Assembly: GCA_902518965.1 (NCBI GenBank)
Contig: CABYIQ010000008.1
Coordinates: 1 to 64,000, forward strand
Length of the DNA: 64,000 bases
Reading direction: 5' to 3'
Source: an uncultured SAR116 cluster alpha proteobacterium
GTDB taxonomy: Bacteria > Pseudomonadota > Alphaproteobacteria > Puniceispirillales > Puniceispirillaceae
Positions 8,211 to 17,544 of the stretch are shown one piece after another. Under the pieces are notes generated by a model. That model did not search any database. It was not told where the DNA came from and was given only the letters and a program-made list of their open reading frames with translations. The position numbers were made by a program, and so were the translations under genes. The first letter of the stretch is position 1. Each line of letters begins with the position of its first letter.

Positions 8211-9560
8211 ATGATTATAGATCTGCCATTCAAAGAACGTTCTGTCATAACAAAAATTCAAGAGAAAAACTTTTCTCAAACCATGGATTTATGTTTCTCC
8301 CGTCATCCTTATTATCGTGCCCAATTTAAACAAATGGGGCTCTTGCGAGGTGATATAAAAAGTTTAGCAGATATTCATCTTTTACCTGTAATCTCGAAAA
8401 AGGATTATGCTGCAGAACCTGAAGCCTTTCGTTTGGAAACAACAGGCCTAGAAGAAGAAGCTACTATTAATTGGGATGTAATGCATACTACGGGCACAAG
8501 TGGTGGCAGGCCCACTCCTTTTTATTCAACCAGCTATGATTTCTTCAATACGCTTACTGCTAACCGCAGAGCTTTAGAGATAAGACAGGTGCGTGACACT
8601 GATAGTGTTGCGAATCTCTGCCCAATGACTCTTTACCCATATGGGGCTTATCACCGCACTATTGCAGCTGCTAATGTCATGAAAATCCCTGTAATTAGTC
8701 CATTACCTGGTCGTCCCTCGAAGCATTTTCATTGGACCGCCGGTCTTGATGAGGTCGTCGAGACAGTTTCTCGAACGAAAGCAACAATATTATGGGGGGT
8801 CACAAGCTTTGTGCGGAGGGTGTTAATGCGTGCTGAAGAGTTGCGTGCTGATTTTTCTGAGGTACGGTTGGCCTTTGTGACCGGTGAGGCGGTGAGCAGT
8901 GAAATGCGCCGAGACTTAACAAACAGAATGCGCAGAATTGGTCGCAAAGATGCTTTTATTAGTATTTCCTATGCAGCTACGGAAATGCAGGTAGGGTCTG
9001 TGGAATGCTGTCCAGATTCCGGCTATCACAATCCTGCCCCAGATCATTTTTATTTTGAGATCGTTGATCCAGACACGCACAAACCTCTTCCTGAAGGGGA
9101 ACGTGGCCTGTCTGTACTCACTCATCTAGACCGTCGTGGAACTGTCCTTTTGCGCTACGCTTTGGGTGATTTTGCAGCGCTCAGCACAGAGCAATGCCCA
9201 CATTGCGGTAGCTGGACCGACCGGTTTATAGGGATGCCTTCGCGGGCGGATGATTTAGTTAAGGTTAAAGGAATGCTTATAAATCCAGAAGTGGTAACGG
9301 ATTTGTTGTTGGCTGACGGACAGGTGGGAGAATTTCAGATCATAGTGGAAAAAGAGGTGCAAAATGACCCACTTTCTGCAGATAGATTTCGGCTGCTGTT
9401 AGATATCGATCCAAAGACTGATATTGAACGGATTGCTGAATCTGTTCGTGTGGCTATTGGAGTACGGCCGATTATTGAGCGTTCCGAACGAACAGCTATT
9501 TTTGACCCAGATAAATCTCTAAAAGCAAAAAGGTTTGTCGATTTACGGGGTCAGTTGTAA
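8211..9560 (+). CDS. Phenylacetate-CoA ligase-like AMP-forming acyl-CoA synthetase (PaaK family)
   Basis: Adenylate-forming enzyme of 449 residues that activates a carboxylic acid to its CoA thioester. The AMP-binding P-loop is HTTGTSGGRPTPF at residues 92-104. The PaaK-specific cysteine pair CPHCG and the C-terminal domain start (SRADDLVKVKGMLINP) are in the expected places. It is third in the operon after the amidohydrolase, with two bases between. PaaK relatives act mostly on aryl acids, but members of this branch are often untested. It probably supplies the CoA ester used by the acyl-CoA dehydrogenase encoded at the head of the operon. Confidence 0.88.
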   Translation: MIIDLPFKERSVITKIQEKNFSQTMDLCFSRHPYYRAQFKQMGLLRGDIKSLADIHLLPVISKKDYAAEPEAFRLETTGLEEEATINWDVMHTTGTSGGRPTPFYSTSYDFFNTLTANRRALEIRQVRDTDSVANLCPMTLYPYGAYHRTIAAANVMKIPVISPLPGRPSKHFHWTAGLDEVVETVSRTKATILWGVTSFVRRVLMRAEELRADFSEVRLAFVTGEAVSSEMRRDLTNRMRRIGRKDAFISISYAATEMQVGSVECCPDSGYHNPAPDHFYFEIVDPDTHKPLPEGERGLSVLTHLDRRGTVLLRYALGDFAALSTEQCPHCGSWTDRFIGMPSRADDLVKVKGMLINPEVVTDLLLADGQVGEFQIIVEKEVQNDPLSADRFRLLLDIDPKTDIERIAESVRVAIGVRPIIERSERTAIFDPDKSLKAKRFVDLRGQL

Positions 9561-9572
9561 AGGGTTTTAAAT

Positions 9573-11540
9573 ATGGCGCAGCATAATCTTTATCCGAATG
9601 TCTTCAGGCCTCTGAAAATTGGACAGACTGAGGTGCGCAACCGTATTTTTGTTCCAGCCCATACCACCAATTATGGTGAGAATAATTTACCTTCAGACCG
9701 CCATTTAGCCTACCACAAAGCGCGAGCGGCAGGTGGGGCGGGGTTAATAATTTTTGAAGGTATTCGGGTTCATAAATCCTCGCTAGGCCGGCAGCAGGGT
9801 GTAAATGGCTATGAAGCCGCTTCGATACCCAAATTCAGTGAAATAGCCAAGGCAGTGCAGGGTGAGGGAAGCCGCCTTTTTGGACAAATTTTGCATCTAG
9901 GGCGACATATCGATGGGAATTTTGCAAGGATGGCCTCGTGGTCAGCATCCTCTATACCGTGGACAGCGACGGCTCCGGCCCCACACCCAATGACTGAAAA
10001 TGAAATTAAATTAGTTATAGGAGCACATGCAGATGTAGCTGCTAACCTATTGGAAGCTGGGTTAGATGGTATTGAATTACAGCTTGCCCATGGTCATCTA
10101 CTGCAACAGTTTTTATCGCCTATAGCAAATGAGCGTGGAGATAAATATGGCGGTAACTTAGAAAACCGAATGCGCATTGTGCTGGAAACAGCCACAGCAG
10201 TTCGCCAAATGATCGGGGCAGACCGCACCATGGGTGTAAGAATAAGCGCAGATGAATTTCTACAAGGTGGGCTAACACTCGATGATATGTGCGCAGTGAT
10301 TTTCAAGCTTGCTTCAGCTGTTCAGCTTGATTTTGTAAACGTTTCACATTCTGCCTATCATGGCAGCTATACTATTTCTACTCAGATGGCCGACATGGCT
10401 TTTAGTAATCAGCAATTTAGATATCTAACAGAGGCGATAAGTACAAATCTTGATGGATTAGAAAGAAAGCCAGTGATTATGTCAGTTTGTCGTTACAATC
10501 GCGTCGAATTGGCAGAAGATATGTTAGCGACTGGAAAGGCTGATATGATAGGTATGGCCCGCGCTCATGTAGCTGATCCCGATTTAGTTAATAAGGCTTA
10601 CTCAGGAAACGTTAAGGACACCATTCCTTGTATTGGATGTAATCAGGGTTGTGCAGATATGCTAGCCCAGTCACTTGCGATATCATGTTTGACAAACCCA
10701 AGAGCCGGCAAGGAGGCAGATTGGCCAGCTCCTCTCCTGCAATCAACCAAAGTTAAAAAACCAGTGTTAGTCGTTGGCGGCGGCCCAGCGGGGATGGAAG
10801 CGTCTGGTATTTTAGCAGAGCGGGGATTTTCAGTGACGCTTGCAGACAGTCATTCAGTTTTAGGAGGCACTTTAAATTGGCTGGAAAAAATGCCGTTGCG
10901 AAAGGAATTTTTGCAGTTAAAAAAGCGTCAGATGCGGCGTCTTGAGCAGCATAAGGTGAACCTTCAGCTGGAGTGTAAAGTCGAAGATGATATGCTAGAG
11001 AAGCATCAAGATAGCCACATTATCTGGGCTGCTGGAGCTCAGGCTCAGGCTCAGGCTCTATCTAGTGGCGGGCTCGCACTTACTCTCGAACAAGCTCTTA
11101 CAGACCCGGAAAAACTTGGAAAAAAAGTTTTGATGGTTGACCATCTCGGCACCTGGGCTGTTGTTTCAGTGGCAGAATTTCTCGCCGATATAGGAAAACA
11201 AGTAAGCCTTATCGTGCCAACGGGCATCGCTGGTTGGAAAATAAGCATCTATAGTTCCTTTGCCTTAAAACATCGATTAAAAGAAAAAAATGTTCAATTG
11301 ATCCCGGGTCACCGGTTACTTGATTTTGCAAATGGGCGTGCGGATATTGAAGATTTGTCTGTACATGATAGTACTCAGGCCCTCTTAGCGGATAGTGTTA
11401 TCGCACCAATTTCCGGCAAACCAAATGGGCCACCGGATAAGGATAGAGCTATTTTGAATATTGGCGATAGTGTATCGGCCAGAACTGCCCTTGAAGCGGT
11501 GTATGAGGGACATGAAACAGCCTTATTCTTGGGGAGTTGA
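9573..11540 (+). CDS. NADH:flavin oxidoreductase / 2,4-dienoyl-CoA reductase-like FMN-FeS-FAD enzyme
   Basis: Large 655-residue enzyme with three parts. First is an Old Yellow Enzyme-type FMN barrel (residues 1-340: FRPLKIGQTEVRNRIF, QLAHGHLLQQFLSP, RGDKYGG). Next is a [4Fe-4S] motif with spacing C-x2-C-x3-C-x11-C (CIGCNQGC...SC). Last is a flavin/NAD fold (VVGGGPAGMEASG). The order matches FadH and the trimethylamine/histamine dehydrogenase group. The second nucleotide site (VDHLGTWAVVSVAEFL) lacks a normal GxGxxG, a feature of TMADH relatives. The ribosome site AAAGGG is nine bases before the ATG, 12 bp past the CoA-ligase stop. It may reduce an enoyl group or oxidise an amine. Last gene of the operon. 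Confidence 0.9.
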   Translation: MAQHNLYPNVFRPLKIGQTEVRNRIFVPAHTTNYGENNLPSDRHLAYHKARAAGGAGLIIFEGIRVHKSSLGRQQGVNGYEAASIPKFSEIAKAVQGEGSRLFGQILHLGRHIDGNFARMASWSASSIPWTATAPAPHPMTENEIKLVIGAHADVAANLLEAGLDGIELQLAHGHLLQQFLSPIANERGDKYGGNLENRMRIVLETATAVRQMIGADRTMGVRISADEFLQGGLTLDDMCAVIFKLASAVQLDFVNVSHSAYHGSYTISTQMADMAFSNQQFRYLTEAISTNLDGLERKPVIMSVCRYNRVELAEDMLATGKADMIGMARAHVADPDLVNKAYSGNVKDTIPCIGCNQGCADMLAQSLAISCLTNPRAGKEADWPAPLLQSTKVKKPVLVVGGGPAGMEASGILAERGFSVTLADSHSVLGGTLNWLEKMPLRKEFLQLKKRQMRRLEQHKVNLQLECKVEDDMLEKHQDSHIIWAAGAQAQAQALSSGGLALTLEQALTDPEKLGKKVLMVDHLGTWAVVSVAEFLADIGKQVSLIVPTGIAGWKISIYSSFALKHRLKEKNVQLIPGHRLLDFANGRADIEDLSVHDSTQALLADSVIAPISGKPNGPPDKDRAILNIGDSVSARTALEAVYEGHETALFLGS

Positions 11541-11570
11541 AACAACTATTTAATCAGCTTATGGACAAGT

Positions 11571-12323
11571 CTATTGGGCGCTATAGCCGCCATCTACTAA
11601 TAGATCTGTGCCGGTAATAAAAGATGATGCGTCGGAAGCAAGAAACAAAGCTGCTTTGGCTATGTCTTCAGCTTCTCCCAAGCGACCTAATGGATATGCT
11701 GTCTTGAGTGCTTTTTCTGCCTCTTCTGCTGTACCATAAATCTCAGTTAGTCGAGGAGTAAGAACAGCGCCTGGAGAAAGTGCTACCACTCTAATGCCGT
11801 CCTCAGCATGGTCTAGGGCTAGAGCTCGGGTAAATTGTAATATTCCACCTTTAGTGGTGCAGTAAGGAACCGCACCTTTAATTGCAACGTGGCCTAGCTG
11901 AGAAGCTATATTTATAATGACTCCGTTGCCTAAAGCCTGCATCTGAGGTATCACCATTTTGGAAATCAAAAATGCCCCAGTTAGGTTAACTGAAATTGCC
12001 GTTTGCCATTCTTCAAGAGACAATTCAGTGATCGGTGCGCGCCGTGTGCGAGCTGCTGCATTGTTCACCAGAATATCAACAGCTTTGTTTTTTTTCAAAA
12101 TTGGGGAGAGTTTTGTTTCAAGCTGTTCTGCGTCTGATATATCAACCTCTACGATGGAAGTTTTTTCCCCGAACTCTTCTTTAAGGGTTTTGAGTGGGTC
12201 TAATGATTGGTCCACTAGAATCAGATGCGCTCCAGCAGTATGATAACTTCTGGCAATAGCTTGCCCAATTCCCTGAGCTGCACCGCTGACCAATGCTGTT
12301 TTTCCTTTAAGGTCATTCAGCAT
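11571..12323 (-). CDS. Short-chain dehydrogenase/reductase (SDR, classical)
   Basis: NAD(P)-dependent oxidoreductase of 250 residues. It has the cofactor loop SGAAQGIGQAIA at residues 14-25, NNAA, and catalytic YCTTK (YxxxK). VDQS after beta-2 (Asp) suggests NAD preference. The ATG at 12321-12323 has AGGAGAGCC upstream. It converges with the CoA operon (30 bp between stops) and lies 66 bp downstream of the peroxiredoxin gene on the same strand. Substrate unknown. Confidence 0.92.
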   Translation of the reverse strand: MLNDLKGKTALVSGAAQGIGQAIARSYHTAGAHLILVDQSLDPLKTLKEEFGEKTSIVEVDISDAEQLETKLSPILKKNKAVDILVNNAAARTRRAPITELSLEEWQTAISVNLTGAFLISKMVIPQMQALGNGVIINIASQLGHVAIKGAVPYCTTKGGILQFTRALALDHAEDGIRVVALSPGAVLTPRLTEIYGTAEEAEKALKTAYPLGRLGEAEDIAKAALFLASDASSFITGTDLLVDGGYSAQ

Positions 12324-12388
12324 TTCTATTGGCTCTCCTGACTGGATGAATTTGCCTTATACTGTTTCTTTTCAGCCGGCCAAACACT

Positions 12389-12871
12389 TCATTGAAGTGC
12401 TTCAAGAATTGCCTCAGCACTAGAACCAGTCAATTGACCAGGCTCTTCAATAAAGGAATGTATAATGATACCTTTGTCTGCAATAAAGCCGCATCGTTTT
12501 GCTCGTTCACCCAAAACTGGTCCAAAATCCCTTGTCACTCCCAAGGCTTGGGCTAGTTCAGCTCGGCTGTCTGCAAGCATTACAATTTTGCCTAAGGCTC
12601 CAACTTGTTCTCCCCAGGCCTTCATAACATGAGCATCATTCACTGATATGCAGGCTACAACATCAACAGCTTTCCTAGCGAATGAGTCAAAGAGCCGAAC
12701 AAAACCAGGTAAATGGGTGTTTGTGCAGGTCTGCGTAAAGGCGCCAGGTACGTAAAAGAAAACAACTCTTCTCTCTCCGCACCAGTCTAAAAGATTAATT
12801 TCCTCGACGGAGTCTTCTGTTTTTGTGTGAATTGTAACGTTAGGAAGTTTTGTTCCGACAGCTAAAGCCAT
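12389..12871 (-). CDS. Peroxiredoxin, Prx5/redoxin type
   Basis: Thiol peroxidase of 160 residues. The Prx5 signature PGAFTQTCTNTHLPGF places the peroxidatic Cys at residue 49. The ATG at 12869-12871 (MALAVGTKLPN) matches the usual family N-terminus; the longer frame would begin with TTG at 12898. Two further Cys (VVACIS, KRCGF) exist, and whether either is resolving is unclear. It precedes the SDR on the same strand. A peroxide-detoxifying role beside several flavin oxidoreductases makes sense. Confidence 0.9.
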   Translation of the reverse strand: MALAVGTKLPNVTIHTKTEDSVEEINLLDWCGERRVVFFYVPGAFTQTCTNTHLPGFVRLFDSFARKAVDVVACISVNDAHVMKAWGEQVGALGKIVMLADSRAELAQALGVTRDFGPVLGERAKRCGFIADKGIIIHSFIEEPGQLTGSSAEAILEALQ

Positions 12872-12994
12872 TTCAGCACCCAAATAAATTAATTGCAAAA
12901 TTTACCTATTTCACTAAATCAAATTCATTTGCAGTTGTCCACTTAGAGACTTTTATAATCAATGCATACGGTGATTATTTCAATGTGTGGCCAT

Positions 12995-13996
12995 CTAAGA
13001 ACTGAATTGGTCCTCGTATGCAAATAATGAAACTGCGCCTCCAGTATGAAGGAAGATGACATCTCCATCCTCTGAAATTTGGCCAGACTGAATCTGGCCA
13101 ATCAATCCTGCCATGCCCTTTCCTGAATAGACGGGATCGAGCAAAATACCCTCATTACGGGCGAGCATATTTGTGGCCTCAACCATTGTCTGAGTTGGAA
13201 TGCCATATCCTTCGCCAACATAGCCATCATCTACGATTACCTTTTCGCGGGGTAGGGGTTTGTCTGTAAGCTGGGCAGCAGTTTTCACAGCTAGATTGTA
13301 AACATTTTCAATTTGGACCTGTTCTGGCTGACGCACGCTTATACCTAGGATCGGAATATCGCATTTCAGAGCATGAAAACCAGCAATCATGCCAGCATGG
13401 GTGCCCGCGCTGCCTGTTGATAGGACAACAAGCTTAGGATGAATTTGCATGGCTTTACATTGCTCTAACAATTCCTGCGCTGTTGAAACATAGCCAAGTG
13501 CGCCAATTTCATTAGAACCGCCACCGGGAATAAAATATGCATTTCGCCCTTCTGACTTCAGTCGCTCAGTAACCGCTTTGGCTTCTGCGTTCATATCTAG
13601 GCCAGCGGGGCGGAATTCGATTTTTGTGTTAAACATGCGGTCAAATAGAACGTTTCCTGTCTGCTCATACTCTGCGCTTTTTTTAGGAACTCTGCGTTCA
13701 AGAAGAGCGTAACAGTCAATGCCAAGCTTACAGGCTGCTGCTGCTGTCTGGCGAACATGATTGGATTGCACCGCCCCTTGCGTGACAACAATGTCAGCCC
13801 CGATCTCCAAGGCATCTGCCATGAGAAATTCTAGCTTGCGTGTTTTATTTCCGCCAGTTGCAAGTCCGGTACAGTCATCCCGCTTTATCCATAAACGGGG
13901 CCCTTTTAGGGCTTTAGTTAATCGGGGCATTTCTTCCAATGCTGTTGGCTGGTGACATAAATTCACGCGTTTAAATCCCGCTAAAATGTCGCCCAT
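12995..13996 (-). CDS. PLP-dependent D-cysteine desulfhydrase / ACC deaminase-like protein
   Basis: Fold-type II PLP enzyme of 333 residues. The PLP lysine is K51 in ATGGNKTRKLEF, followed by the family sequence QGAVQSNHVRQTAAAA, and a Gly-rich phosphate-binding stretch STGSAGTHAGM. These fit the DcyD/ACC-deaminase family, which releases sulfide, pyruvate and ammonia from D-cysteine or opens aminocyclopropane carboxylate. The two activities cannot be separated by eye. The ATG has AAAGGGGA nine bases upstream. It stands alone between two short intergenic gaps. Confidence 0.88.
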   Translation of the reverse strand: MGDILAGFKRVNLCHQPTALEEMPRLTKALKGPRLWIKRDDCTGLATGGNKTRKLEFLMADALEIGADIVVTQGAVQSNHVRQTAAAACKLGIDCYALLERRVPKKSAEYEQTGNVLFDRMFNTKIEFRPAGLDMNAEAKAVTERLKSEGRNAYFIPGGGSNEIGALGYVSTAQELLEQCKAMQIHPKLVVLSTGSAGTHAGMIAGFHALKCDIPILGISVRQPEQVQIENVYNLAVKTAAQLTDKPLPREKVIVDDGYVGEGYGIPTQTMVEATNMLARNEGILLDPVYSGKGMAGLIGQIQSGQISEDGDVIFLHTGGAVSLFAYEDQFSS

Positions 13997-14046
13997 ATTG
14001 TTCCCCTTTTTATATTTGCAAGTGTTTCTATGCTCTAAAGTTTGGG

Positions 14047-14878
14047 TCAGTTCTCTGAAACTAGTCTTGAATCAAGAAGTTGACCCTCGCGCGCCAGGAT
14101 TGGATAGGCAATTGAGGCGATGTGACTGTTAAATTCTTTAAATGCCAGTCCTGTTTCAAGATGCAAATCACTTGATTCAAGAACTTCTACCCGCCCTTTA
14201 GCCAAGCGTTTCAGATGGCTTTTTCTGCTTTTTCTTTGGCGTAGGGTAAATTCGTTCTTCTCTTCAAGTAATTGCCGCGCAATGCCAACATCACCAGAAA
14301 CCAGAACATTGCCTGCTAAAGAGATATTTGCAATTACCTTGTCGTGCATGCTGCAAAGTTCCGCTAAACCCTCTGAAGAAAAGCGGATACCTTCTCGGTC
14401 TTTGTTTGCGGCAAGCTTTGAAAGTGTCTTTGAAATCACATCTCCTGCTGCTTCAATTGCGATTGCAAATTCAAGAAGGTTGCTCAATTCCTTTCGGTGG
14501 GCATCGTTGCTGTTTTTAATGCTGCTCACACCAGATAGTTCTGATACATAACGCCGCGTCCCATTAAGGGCTTCATTGATGACCAAATCTTTTTTTACAA
14601 CCCTATCCATTTGCTTGACGTCATATTCCTTAAATAATTCCATGATGGGGAGCATCATTTCTTCGGTCAGTAGAAGCATCCTTTGTATTTCACGCCTAAT
14701 ACTCGCAATCGCTACTTCAATATTGTCTAAATTATCGTGATTAATCACAGAACGGTAATGCACTGGCATTTCATCTAAACTCGCTAATTCTTTAGCCATT
14801 AATTTTGAAGCTGCGCGTTCTAAAAGACCACTGAATGGCACAGCCAATAGCAATAATAAATTAAATGCTGTGATGTAG
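14047..14878 (-). pseudogene. 5'-truncated Na/Pi cotransporter (PhoU-like C-terminal part)
   Basis: About 275 residues that look like the last transmembrane segment and the cytoplasmic PhoU-like helical domain of a NptA/YjbB-type Na/phosphate cotransporter. The readable part starts YITAFNLLLLLAVPFSG (family: HTLFN then a hydrophobic helix) and ends LDSRLVSEN. The whole membrane domain is missing. Upstream the frame continues for only about six unrelated codons before a TAG at 14896-14898, and the DNA there already belongs to the opposite-strand phosphatase remnant. I read it as a deletion/rearrangement relic; a short TTG-initiated protein from 14853 cannot be excluded. Confidence 0.75.
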
Positions 14879-14880
14879 GA

Positions 14881-15147
14881 AGTACGCCGCGTGAACTATC
14901 TGAGAATTTTCCCCATTTGGATTTTAATAATTTAGATGAATGCTGGTGGCATCAAGGTGAAAAAGATCACCGCGGCATCTCTGTTGAGCCTGAAGAGGTT
15001 TTGATGGAAAGGGCGAGCAGGTTTTCTGCATATCTAAAGCGCGAAAACATTCACTCAACAGCAATTGTTTCTCATGGTAATTTTATTCGTGCGTTGACTG
15101 GAATAAAACCTAATAATTGTGACATACTTGAGTTTGACCCTCATTAA
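14881..15147 (+). pseudogene. 5'-truncated histidine phosphatase (phosphoglycerate mutase-like)
   Basis: The C-terminal half of a histidine-phosphatase-family protein. It reads TPRELSENFPHLDFNNLDECWW, then PEEVLMERASRFSAYLK, then the second catalytic His in AIVSHGNFIRALTG. The N-terminal RHG motif that carries the phospho-accepting His is absent, so it cannot be active. Similarity starts at about 14881, exactly where the oppositely oriented cotransporter remnant ends. Confidence 0.75.
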
Positions 15148-15190
15148 TTTTTAGGAATATTTTCTGTTTCTAGACAATACAGGCTTGCAA

Positions 15191-16693
15191 ATGGAGAAAA
15201 AATATATTTTGGCTATCGACCAGGGGACCACTTCAACCCGGGCGATCATCTTTGACCAGAAGCTCCAACCTCTGGCCACGGCACAAGAAGAGTTTGCTCA
15301 GCACTTTCCACAATCTGGCTGGGTGGAGCATGACCCTGAAGATTTATGGCTAACAACAGTAGCTATGTGTCAGCAGGCATGTGAGCGCGAGAATGTAGAT
15401 CCTGTTCATATTGCTGCTATCGGCATCACTAACCAGCGTGAAACGACGATTGTTTGGAACCGGCATACTGGACGTGCGATATACAATGCCATTGTTTGGC
15501 AGGATCGCCGCACAGCTGATTATTGTCGATTCCTGAAAGAGGCCGGTCATGAACCAGAGGTTACGCGCAAGACAGGGTTGCTACTTGATCCCTATTTTTC
15601 GGCAACAAAGCTGAATTGGATTCTTGAAAATGTAGATGGTGCGCGCGCTGCAGCAGATGCTGGCGATCTTTTATTTGGAACAGTTGATAGTTATCTTATT
15701 TGGAGGCTCACAAACGGGGCCTCGCATGTAACTGACGCAACCAACGCTGCGCGAACCATGATGTACAACATCTCAGAGGGGTGTTGGGATGATGAGCTGT
15801 TGGCGTTGTTCGACATTCCCAAAAAAATGCTGCCACAAGTGCGAGACAGCTCTGGCGATTTTGGTGTGACACGACCTGATTTGTTCAGCGGTTTCAAAAT
15901 TCCCATTTTAGGAGTGGCTGGCGATCAGCAGGCCGCTACCGTCGGTCAGGCCTGTTTTGAGCCTGGCATGGTCAAATCCACCTATGGTACTGGTTGTTTT
16001 GCTCTAATGAATACAGGCAATAAATTGGTTTTTTCCAATAACAAACTGCTTACCACCATTGCATATCAGATTAATGGTGAGCCAGTTTTTGCATTAGAGG
16101 GTTCAATTTTTGTTGCGGGTGCTGTGGTGCAGTGGCTGCGTGATGGGCTGAAAATGATTCAGCACGCCTCTGAGACAAAGGCATTGGCCGAAGCTGCCAG
16201 TGATACAGAACAGGTCTATTTTGTTCCCGCCTTTACTGGCCTTGGGGCGCCCTATTGGAATGCTGATTGCCGTGGTGCTATTTTTGGGCTTACCCGGAAT
16301 ACAGGTCCTGCAGAGATTGCAAAGGCAGCACTTGAAAGTGTGGCTTTTCAGACACGTGATTTGATTGAGGCGATGCGGGAGGATTGGGGAGGGTCTGGTC
16401 AGGCTGTCTTACGAATCGATGGTGGCATGGTTGCAAATGACTGGGCGATGCAGGCGTTGGCTGACCAACTTGGATCTCCTGTTGACCGGCCAACCATTAC
16501 CGAAACAACAGCGGCCGGTGCTGCCTATCTTGCGGGACTGGCTGCAGGTCTCTGTCCAAAGCCGGCAGATTTCGCTCAGCAATGGGTGCTTGAAAAGCGC
16601 TTTGAACCTAGACAGTCTTGTGAACACACAGATACGCTTTATGTAGGATGGCAGCGTGCTGTGGCCCGGTTGCTTCATGACCCAAAAATCTGA
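15191..16693 (+). CDS. glpK: Glycerol kinase
   Basis: ATP-dependent kinase making sn-glycerol 3-phosphate, 500 residues (E. coli GlpK 502). It has the FGGY-family phosphate loop [13 protein letters not shown] at residues 10-22, the catalytic-region [26 protein letters not shown], and [11 protein letters not shown] with the hinge [15 protein letters not shown]. The ATG at 15191 is used because AGG lies eight bases upstream; a TTG two codons earlier is less likely. No glpF, glpD or glpR is adjacent, although a MIP channel is encoded 26 kb away. Confidence 0.97.
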   Translation: MEKKYILAIDQGTTSTRAIIFDQKLQPLATAQEEFAQHFPQSGWVEHDPEDLWLTTVAMCQQACERENVDPVHIAAIGITNQRETTIVWNRHTGRAIYNAIVWQDRRTADYCRFLKEAGHEPEVTRKTGLLLDPYFSATKLNWILENVDGARAAADAGDLLFGTVDSYLIWRLTNGASHVTDATNAARTMMYNISEGCWDDELLALFDIPKKMLPQVRDSSGDFGVTRPDLFSGFKIPILGVAGDQQAATVGQACFEPGMVKSTYGTGCFALMNTGNKLVFSNNKLLTTIAYQINGEPVFALEGSIFVAGAVVQWLRDGLKMIQHASETKALAEAASDTEQVYFVPAFTGLGAPYWNADCRGAIFGLTRNTGPAEIAKAALESVAFQTRDLIEAMREDWGGSGQAVLRIDGGMVANDWAMQALADQLGSPVDRPTITETTAAGAAYLAGLAAGLCPKPADFAQQWVLEKRFEPRQSCEHTDTLYVGWQRAVARLLHDPKI

Positions 16694-16761
16694 CTGCACC
16701 CTAACAGCAGATAAAGACCGTACTAGATAAGTTCTAAGTAAAAAAGATAGGAACACGTACA

Positions 16762-17343
16762 ATGAGTAACGATCAATTAATGAAACAAGTGTTTATAGAG
16801 GGGCGTACTCATCGTATTTTCAAAGATAGGCCTATTGATGAAAGCTTGCTTCATCGGCTTTATGAATTAGCAAAAATTGCGCCTTCTTCCTCTAATCTTT
16901 GCCCCATGCGAATCTCGTTTGTAGTATCGAAGCAACAAAAGCAAAAGGTGATTGATGCAGCAGCAGAGGGCAATAAACCAAAAATTGAATCAGCACCTGT
17001 GGTAGCCATCGTTGCTCACGACACAAAATTTACCGACCATATTGAAAAATTAGCACCTCATATGAATGCTGAAACCTTTCGGCAGCAAAGTGAGGAAAAA
17101 TTGAAACAAGTTGCAATAGAAAATAGCTGGCTGCAGGCTGGTTTTTTGATTTCAGCAGCGCGCGCCCTTGGTCTTGATTGTGGCCCGATGGGTGGTTTTA
17201 ATAAGGCAATGATAGACAATACTTTTTATAAAGACTCTTCATGGCGCTCTAATTTTTTGATGAACATAGGATATGGTGATGAAACTCAACTGCATCCACG
17301 TGGCCATCGCCTTTCTTTTTATGATGCATGTTCAATTCTTTAA
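16762..17343 (+). CDS. RutE/HadB-like nitroreductase family protein (malonic semialdehyde reductase type)
   Basis: FMN-dependent nitroreductase-fold protein of 193 residues. It follows E. coli RutE along its whole length, with RTHRIFKDRPID, APSSSNLCPMRI, the segment APVVAIVAHDTKF, and NIGYGD near the end. RutE reduces malonic semialdehyde to 3-hydroxypropionate in uracil breakdown. No other rut genes are nearby, so it may serve another source of malonic semialdehyde, for example beta-alanine or BKACE chemistry from the next gene (inference). ATG with TAGGAAC about eight bases upstream. Confidence 0.85.
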   Translation: MSNDQLMKQVFIEGRTHRIFKDRPIDESLLHRLYELAKIAPSSSNLCPMRISFVVSKQQKQKVIDAAAEGNKPKIESAPVVAIVAHDTKFTDHIEKLAPHMNAETFRQQSEEKLKQVAIENSWLQAGFLISAARALGLDCGPMGGFNKAMIDNTFYKDSSWRSNFLMNIGYGDETQLHPRGHRLSFYDACSIL

Positions 17344-17544
17344 TGGCGTTAAATGGAATTAGCTTTTTGGAACTACAGCTTAGTTCCATGGGCTTCTGTA
17401 GATTGGCAGAATTGATTCACGATTAATCCGTTAGCCTGTGGTACTGAAGTTTTAAATCATTTCGCCAAAACTAAGATATTCCTCCCTAAAATACATTCTC
17501 CCATATAGATAGACACAGACAATAGCTTATGATTTCATAATCAC

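Noticed and set aside
17366-17384. Terminator after the RutE-like gene
   Set aside because: A GGAACT/AGTTCC stem exists, but no T-run follows on either strand.
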